Assembly (NCBI GenBank): GCA_945900755.1
Contig: CAMDKS010000023.1
Location: 1-45,291, forward strand
Direction: 5' to 3'
DNA: 45,291 bases
Source of the DNA: Bdellovibrio sp. ZAP7
Lineage (GTDB): Bacteria; Bdellovibrionota_B; Oligoflexia; Oligoflexales; RGVZ01
Position 1 is the first letter of the stretch. Each line of letters opens with the position of its first letter. The notes under the pieces are model-generated. The model was not told where the DNA came from. It did no database searches and saw only the letters and a list, made by a program, of their open reading frames with translations. The translations under genes and the position numbers were made by a program. Shown piece by piece: positions 42,356 to 45,291 of this stretch.

Positions 42356-43843
42356 TCATAAGGATTCCAAATTTTGGGCGAGTAAACGTGATTCTTGGGA
42401 AACGATATCAATCAAGCTGTCTATGGTCTCGATATGGGTTCGAAACGACAGCACGGCAACTCGGATTACGAAAAGGTCATCAATTAGTGTCGAGGTAAGA
42501 AAGACCTCACTATGGGAATTGATTCTGCGCAGAAGTTCCTTAGTGCAGACGTTGCGGTCACGGGAATCACCAGTTGGCGGTTCAAAATGAAAGGCGAAGA
42601 TTGATAGATCTAGGGGGCTTGTGATCACGATGTTTTCGATGGCTGAAATTTGTTTACATGCATAGCGAGCCAGTAGTAATTTTTCGCTTAATGCATTGGT
42701 CAAAATATTTTCGCCATAGACTTTGATAAATAACCACAATCGTAGTGAGCGAAACGGCCGGGTCAACTCCATGGAATAATCCATCGGCGAACGCAACATA
42801 TTCGGTTCGCCATTGCGATCTTGGAGGTACGACCCGGTGGCGGCAAACGCACGACCTAAATGTGTGCCATCCTTGAAAAGGACGGCACCGCAGCCGTAGG
42901 GTAGAAACATCCCTTTGTGCGGGTCCAGGACAACAGAGTCGGCCTCAGCGAGTCCAGAAAATAGCGCTGAAGTTTCTGGGCACAGTTTGAAGAAGCCCCC
43001 GTAGGCACCGTCAACGTGCAGCCACATTTTGTGCTTTTGGGCCACGGAACCTATTTCAGAAATTGGATCTACTAGGCCTAAATTTGTGCTCCCCCCAGTG
43101 GCCACGATGAGCCATGGCTTCAATCCATTCTCAATATCGATTGCGATCTGATTGGCAAGCCTCGCATGATCCATTACGTGATTAATCGACGGTACTTCTC
43201 GAACTTGTATGTCCCCGGCAAAAAGAATATCGAGGGATTTTCTACAGCAGTGGTGGGTGTGCTCGCCGAGGTAGACACACGTGATGGCATAATCTCGTGG
43301 TTTAATACCGCAAGCATCGCGTGCCACACATAGAGCTGTAAGCGTCGCCTGCGAGCCACCTGAAGTGATATCTCCCCAGGAGGATTCGTTGTAGCCGATC
43401 AAATTGGCAAGCCATCTTATTGCCTGATTGTGAATGTGTACTGCAATGGGAGACGAAAAAGCATCGGCAGTGAATGCATTGATAGCGGCCGCAAAATGAT
43501 CGGCTACCGCGCCTAGATATAGGCCGCCACCAGGAATAAATCCAAGGTGGCCTGCCCCGCCCGTCAAGATACCGACCTGAGTTAGGCCATTTTTCACAGC
43601 GGCGAGAAGGAGCTCTGGGGAAAGATTTTGGGCCACCTCTCGGTCAAAATCGGCAAGAGTCATTGGCTGCAATGGCGAGAACATTTTTAGCGTTGGAAGC
43701 CGATCAATGAAGTCACCAACGAGTTTGTCTGCAGCCACTTGCCATGTCGACCGCTCTGCTGGTGTTGGCTCTAGTGACGCTGATGATGCAGCCAAGGCAA
43801 TAATTTGTGATTGAAGATCATTGAATGGCATGGCGAACTTCAT
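42356..43843 (-). CDS. Group II PLP decarboxylase (aromatic L-amino acid decarboxylase type)
   Basis: A 495-residue enzyme. PLP-binding motifs: TSGGSQATLTAL (160-171), EHTHH with His198 positioned to stack on PLP, VATGGSTNLGLVDPI, WLHVDGAYGG with Asp278, and VVLDPHKGMFLPYGCGAVLFKD with the Schiff-base Lys310. ELTRPFRSLRLWLFI is the conserved helix near the C-terminal domain. The PF00282 family removes the carboxyl group from Tyr, Trp, DOPA, 5-hydroxytryptophan, His or Glu. The 'LDPHKG.FLPYG' form belongs to a bacterial branch often annotated as aromatic-amino-acid decarboxylase. Its ATG overlaps the end of the hydroxylase-like gene by 26 bases. Substrate preference cannot be read from sequence. 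Confidence 0.85.
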   Translation of the reverse strand: MKFAMPFNDLQSQIIALAASSASLEPTPAERSTWQVAADKLVGDFIDRLPTLKMFSPLQPMTLADFDREVAQNLSPELLLAAVKNGLTQVGILTGGAGHLGFIPGGGLYLGAVADHFAAAINAFTADAFSSPIAVHIHNQAIRWLANLIGYNESSWGDITSGGSQATLTALCVARDACGIKPRDYAITCVYLGEHTHHCCRKSLDILFAGDIQVREVPSINHVMDHARLANQIAIDIENGLKPWLIVATGGSTNLGLVDPISEIGSVAQKHKMWLHVDGAYGGFFKLCPETSALFSGLAEADSVVLDPHKGMFLPYGCGAVLFKDGTHLGRAFAATGSYLQDRNGEPNMLRSPMDYSMELTRPFRSLRLWLFIKVYGENILTNALSEKLLLARYACKQISAIENIVITSPLDLSIFAFHFEPPTGDSRDRNVCTKELLRRINSHSEVFLTSTLIDDLFVIRVAVLSFRTHIETIDSLIDIVSQESRLLAQNLESL

Positions 43844-44504
43844 GATTAGGTACAGTTGTTGAGGTGGACTCAGTGACGGCGTTTATGACATCAAAATATT
43901 GAGAAACATTGTCGACCACGAGGTACTCATTTTGAATGGACGATATATTGGTCGGTGCCAATATCGTATCGAGATTTAGTGGTCTTGTTTCGATAATTCC
44001 CAAAGCAAATTTACTAAATTCACTTAGGGAGGAGAGCAGTCCAGCCCCGAGGATTTTACGCTGTCCCAAATGCTCGATAACGCCGAATTCAAAGATCCAA
44101 AAATAGGTTTTGTCGAAGACATGCATGGAACTCGGACTTGCTTTGATAAAATAGTCGACCAGCTTTGCAGCAGTCGTTAAATATTCAAGCGTGACGCCAG
44201 ATATATTGTCTTGCGACTGCGTAATCAGCTTATTGAGATGATAGTGTGCCAAATCAACTTGGCCTACCGGTTCAGTGGAGGCCTCCTTAGACCAACTAGC
44301 CAAGAGCTTGCGATAATCGGGACTAAGCAAGCTCGGAAGGTGCCAAAGGCAGCTGAAATTATCGCGGTAGAATGGATGCACCAATTCTCCAAACTTTAGA
44401 AACATCTTTTCAATTTCGTGAAAGAATATACTCCACGTTTGATGATCCTCTGCAGAAAACGCCGAACAAGCACTATCTATGGATTGATTTGTAGAAGGAT
44501 TCAA
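43818..44504 (-). CDS. Aromatic amino acid hydroxylase-like protein, degenerate iron site
   Basis: A 228-residue protein. FSAEDHQTWSIFF (16-28) matches the YSAEDHATW start of bacterial phenylalanine hydroxylase. YFWIFEFGVIEHLGQRKILGAGLLSSLSE (134-162) matches YW.TVEFGLI...IYGAGILSS.SE. RPLNLDTILAPTNISSIQ..YLVVDNVSQYF matches the C-terminal 'FDLERVMRTRYRID.FQ..YFVIDSFEQLF'. The region between is shorter than usual. The EPDIFHDVFGHVP motif with two iron-binding His is replaced by something like GQVDLAHYHLNKLI (H87, H89), while the Glu ligand (E139) is kept. It is probably a diverged biopterin-dependent hydroxylase-family member, either with altered metal binding or a pseudoenzyme. Its ATG overlaps the regulator's stop (ATGA), and the decarboxylase overlaps its end. 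Confidence 0.65.
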   Translation of the reverse strand: MNPSTNQSIDSACSAFSAEDHQTWSIFFHEIEKMFLKFGELVHPFYRDNFSCLWHLPSLLSPDYRKLLASWSKEASTEPVGQVDLAHYHLNKLITQSQDNISGVTLEYLTTAAKLVDYFIKASPSSMHVFDKTYFWIFEFGVIEHLGQRKILGAGLLSSLSEFSKFALGIIETRPLNLDTILAPTNISSIQNEYLVVDNVSQYFDVINAVTESTSTTVPNHEVRHAIQ

Positions 44505-45043
44505 TTGAATTCTCCTTTTGACAGTGGTGTTACTTTTCTATTTGTTCGTTTCAAAGTCGGCGTCATTTTTTTTGGTTTACTCGCTGTTTTCAAACTTTTA
44601 ACCTCAGCTTGAACATCTTGCATTAACTGGCACTTCAAAATAAAATCATCCATGGCCACCCGCAAGGAATTGAGCGCGTCAAAAGAAACTCCTGTCTCGC
44701 AAAAGATATTGTAGGAAGCCTCCGTAGCTTTTCCTCTTACAAGCCGTCCCCTTTCCGTAATAGAATTGCTAACAATTCGCTCATCAGTTTCAGGGCGCCT
44801 GCGTACAATAAAGCCATCGGTCACTAGAGACTTCAAAAGCGGAGATAGAGTTCCCGAGTCGAGGTGAAGTTTTTGACCAAGTTCAGTGACTGTTTGATTG
44901 TTCTGTTCACTAAGTGCCGCCAAAACCAAATATTTTGGATAAGTTAGTCCTAACGTGGACATGGACTCGGCAAACAGCTTCACAATCAGACGTGACGACA
45001 CGTAGAGTTTAAAGCAGAGATGATTTTCTAATGGAATATCCAC
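44501..45043 (-). CDS. MarR-family transcriptional regulator
   Basis: A 180-residue protein from GTG 45043, with AAGGAG 7 bases upstream. The winged-helix core is typical of MarR/OhrR: LVLAALSEQNNQTVTELGQKLHLDSGTLSPLLKSLVTDGFIVRRRPETDERIVSNSITERGR. It has the recognition helix LDSGTLSPLLKSL and the wing DERIV. N-terminal residues (NHLCFKLYVSSRLIVKLF) contain a Cys at the place of the OhrR reactive Cys, so redox sensing is possible. A basic C-terminal tail of about 40 residues (SLKTASKPKKMTPTLKRTNRK) is extra. It leads the amine operon, and two inverted sites upstream suggest autorepression. Confidence 0.9.
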   Translation of the reverse strand: MDIPLENHLCFKLYVSSRLIVKLFAESMSTLGLTYPKYLVLAALSEQNNQTVTELGQKLHLDSGTLSPLLKSLVTDGFIVRRRPETDERIVSNSITERGRLVRGKATEASYNIFCETGVSFDALNSLRVAMDDFILKCQLMQDVQAEVKSLKTASKPKKMTPTLKRTNRKVTPLSKGEFN

Positions 45044-45087
45044 ATTGGTCTCCTTTTAGTGACGATCAGGGCATACCATGCATTTAA

Positions 45088-45114
45088 ATTGGATGCAATT
45101 AAATTGTATTCAAT
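45088..45114 (-). promoter_or_regulatory. Tandem ATTGNATNCAAT operator sites upstream of the MarR gene
   Basis: On the plus strand ATTGGATGCAAT (45088-45099) and ATTGTATTCAAT (45103-45114) are two near-perfect 12-base dyads of the form ATTGNATNCAAT, 15 bases apart start to start, on one face region of the DNA. They lie 45-71 bases before the regulator's GTG. A weak -35/-10 pair (TTGCAT, 17 bases, TATGCC on the minus strand) overlaps them. TTGNATNCAA-type dyads are typical MarR-family operators. The assignment to this regulator is inferred from position. Confidence 0.6.
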
Positions 45115-45291
45115 CGAAATACATCCGTGTGTGAAACGCGCCCTATGACCGCAAGCAAGGCGTGGATCGCTAAACGCTAAGTGGGCCAAGCCATTAAGGT
45201 TATTTATAAATTCCTGACCAAGTATATGCAAACTGAATTTCTTCAGAATTCGATGATTTTCCCCATCTATTTTGAGTAATTTTAGCACTTT
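45115..45291. other. Right edge, no gene recognised
   Basis: About 177 AT-rich bases to the window edge. An open frame on the minus strand runs through here into the operator region and the regulator's start. It lacks a binding site and domain, so I do not call it. Confidence 0.4.

Noticed and set aside
45028..45288. 86-codon minus-strand frame
   Set aside because: It overlaps the MarR operator region and the regulator's start in another frame, and no domain is visible.

Overview
The window looks like a chromosomal stretch of a Gram-negative bacterium. The signs are kdsA (LPS core), a family 9 (heptosyltransferase-like) glycosyltransferase, secG, IHF, lipoproteins and a soluble-type lytic transglycosylase. 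The mix of a pilB-pilT-pilC block next to ihfA, a gliding-type (GldF/GldG/DUF4340) ABC cassette, many TTG/GTG starts and many secreted proteins without recognisable families fits the Bdellovibrionota/Oligoflexia or an old 'delta-proteobacterial' lineage best. This placement is inference; no rRNA is present.

Layout. 1-146 holds what looks like the 5' end of a group II intron running leftward out of the window, abutting a 12-bp-stem hairpin. 365-3990 is a two-gene envelope glycosylation unit (GT-C-like membrane protein with TPRs, then a family 9 glycosyltransferase). 4.0-7.5 kb is a decayed accessory zone: small secreted proteins, a lipoprotein, a LysR/NhaR-type remnant, a truncated transglutaminase-like gene and short inverted repeats. 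A CapA-like protein follows (7571-8899). 9193-16302 (minus) carries a penicillin-acylase-family enzyme followed by a compact ABC ATPase/permease/GldG/DUF4340 operon. 16564-22844 (plus) runs ihfA, cobalamin adenosyltransferase, two unknown genes, then pilB-pilT-pilC for type IV pili.

22850-26324 has a zinc-ribbon protein, a VTT-type membrane protein, a cysteine-cluster protein, a 124-bp palindromic repeat, tRNA-Leu(GAG) and a small hicBA-containing insert. A 25-base copy of the tRNA-Leu 5' end brackets that insert. 26364-31536 holds secG, tRNA-Phe, kdsA, a cysteine-repeat lipoprotein, queG and a secreted M14 carboxypeptidase. 31588-41661 holds aroE with a membrane partner, ribF, a beta-propeller protein, then a plus-strand run of Ppx/GppA-HD phosphatase, holA, a propeller-like secreted protein and a lytic transglycosylase.

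The most unusual part is at the right end (41658-45114, minus strand). A MarR-family regulator preceded by two tandem ATTGNATNCAAT sites is tightly coupled to three genes: an aromatic amino acid hydroxylase-like protein, a group II PLP (aromatic amino acid type) decarboxylase, and a GNAT that resembles arylalkylamine N-acetyltransferases. Together these are the three protein types of an animal-style monoamine route (aromatic amino acid, hydroxylated amino acid, amine, N-acetyl amine). The hydroxylase-like protein has lost the HxxxxH iron-ligand motif, so the first step is either altered or absent.
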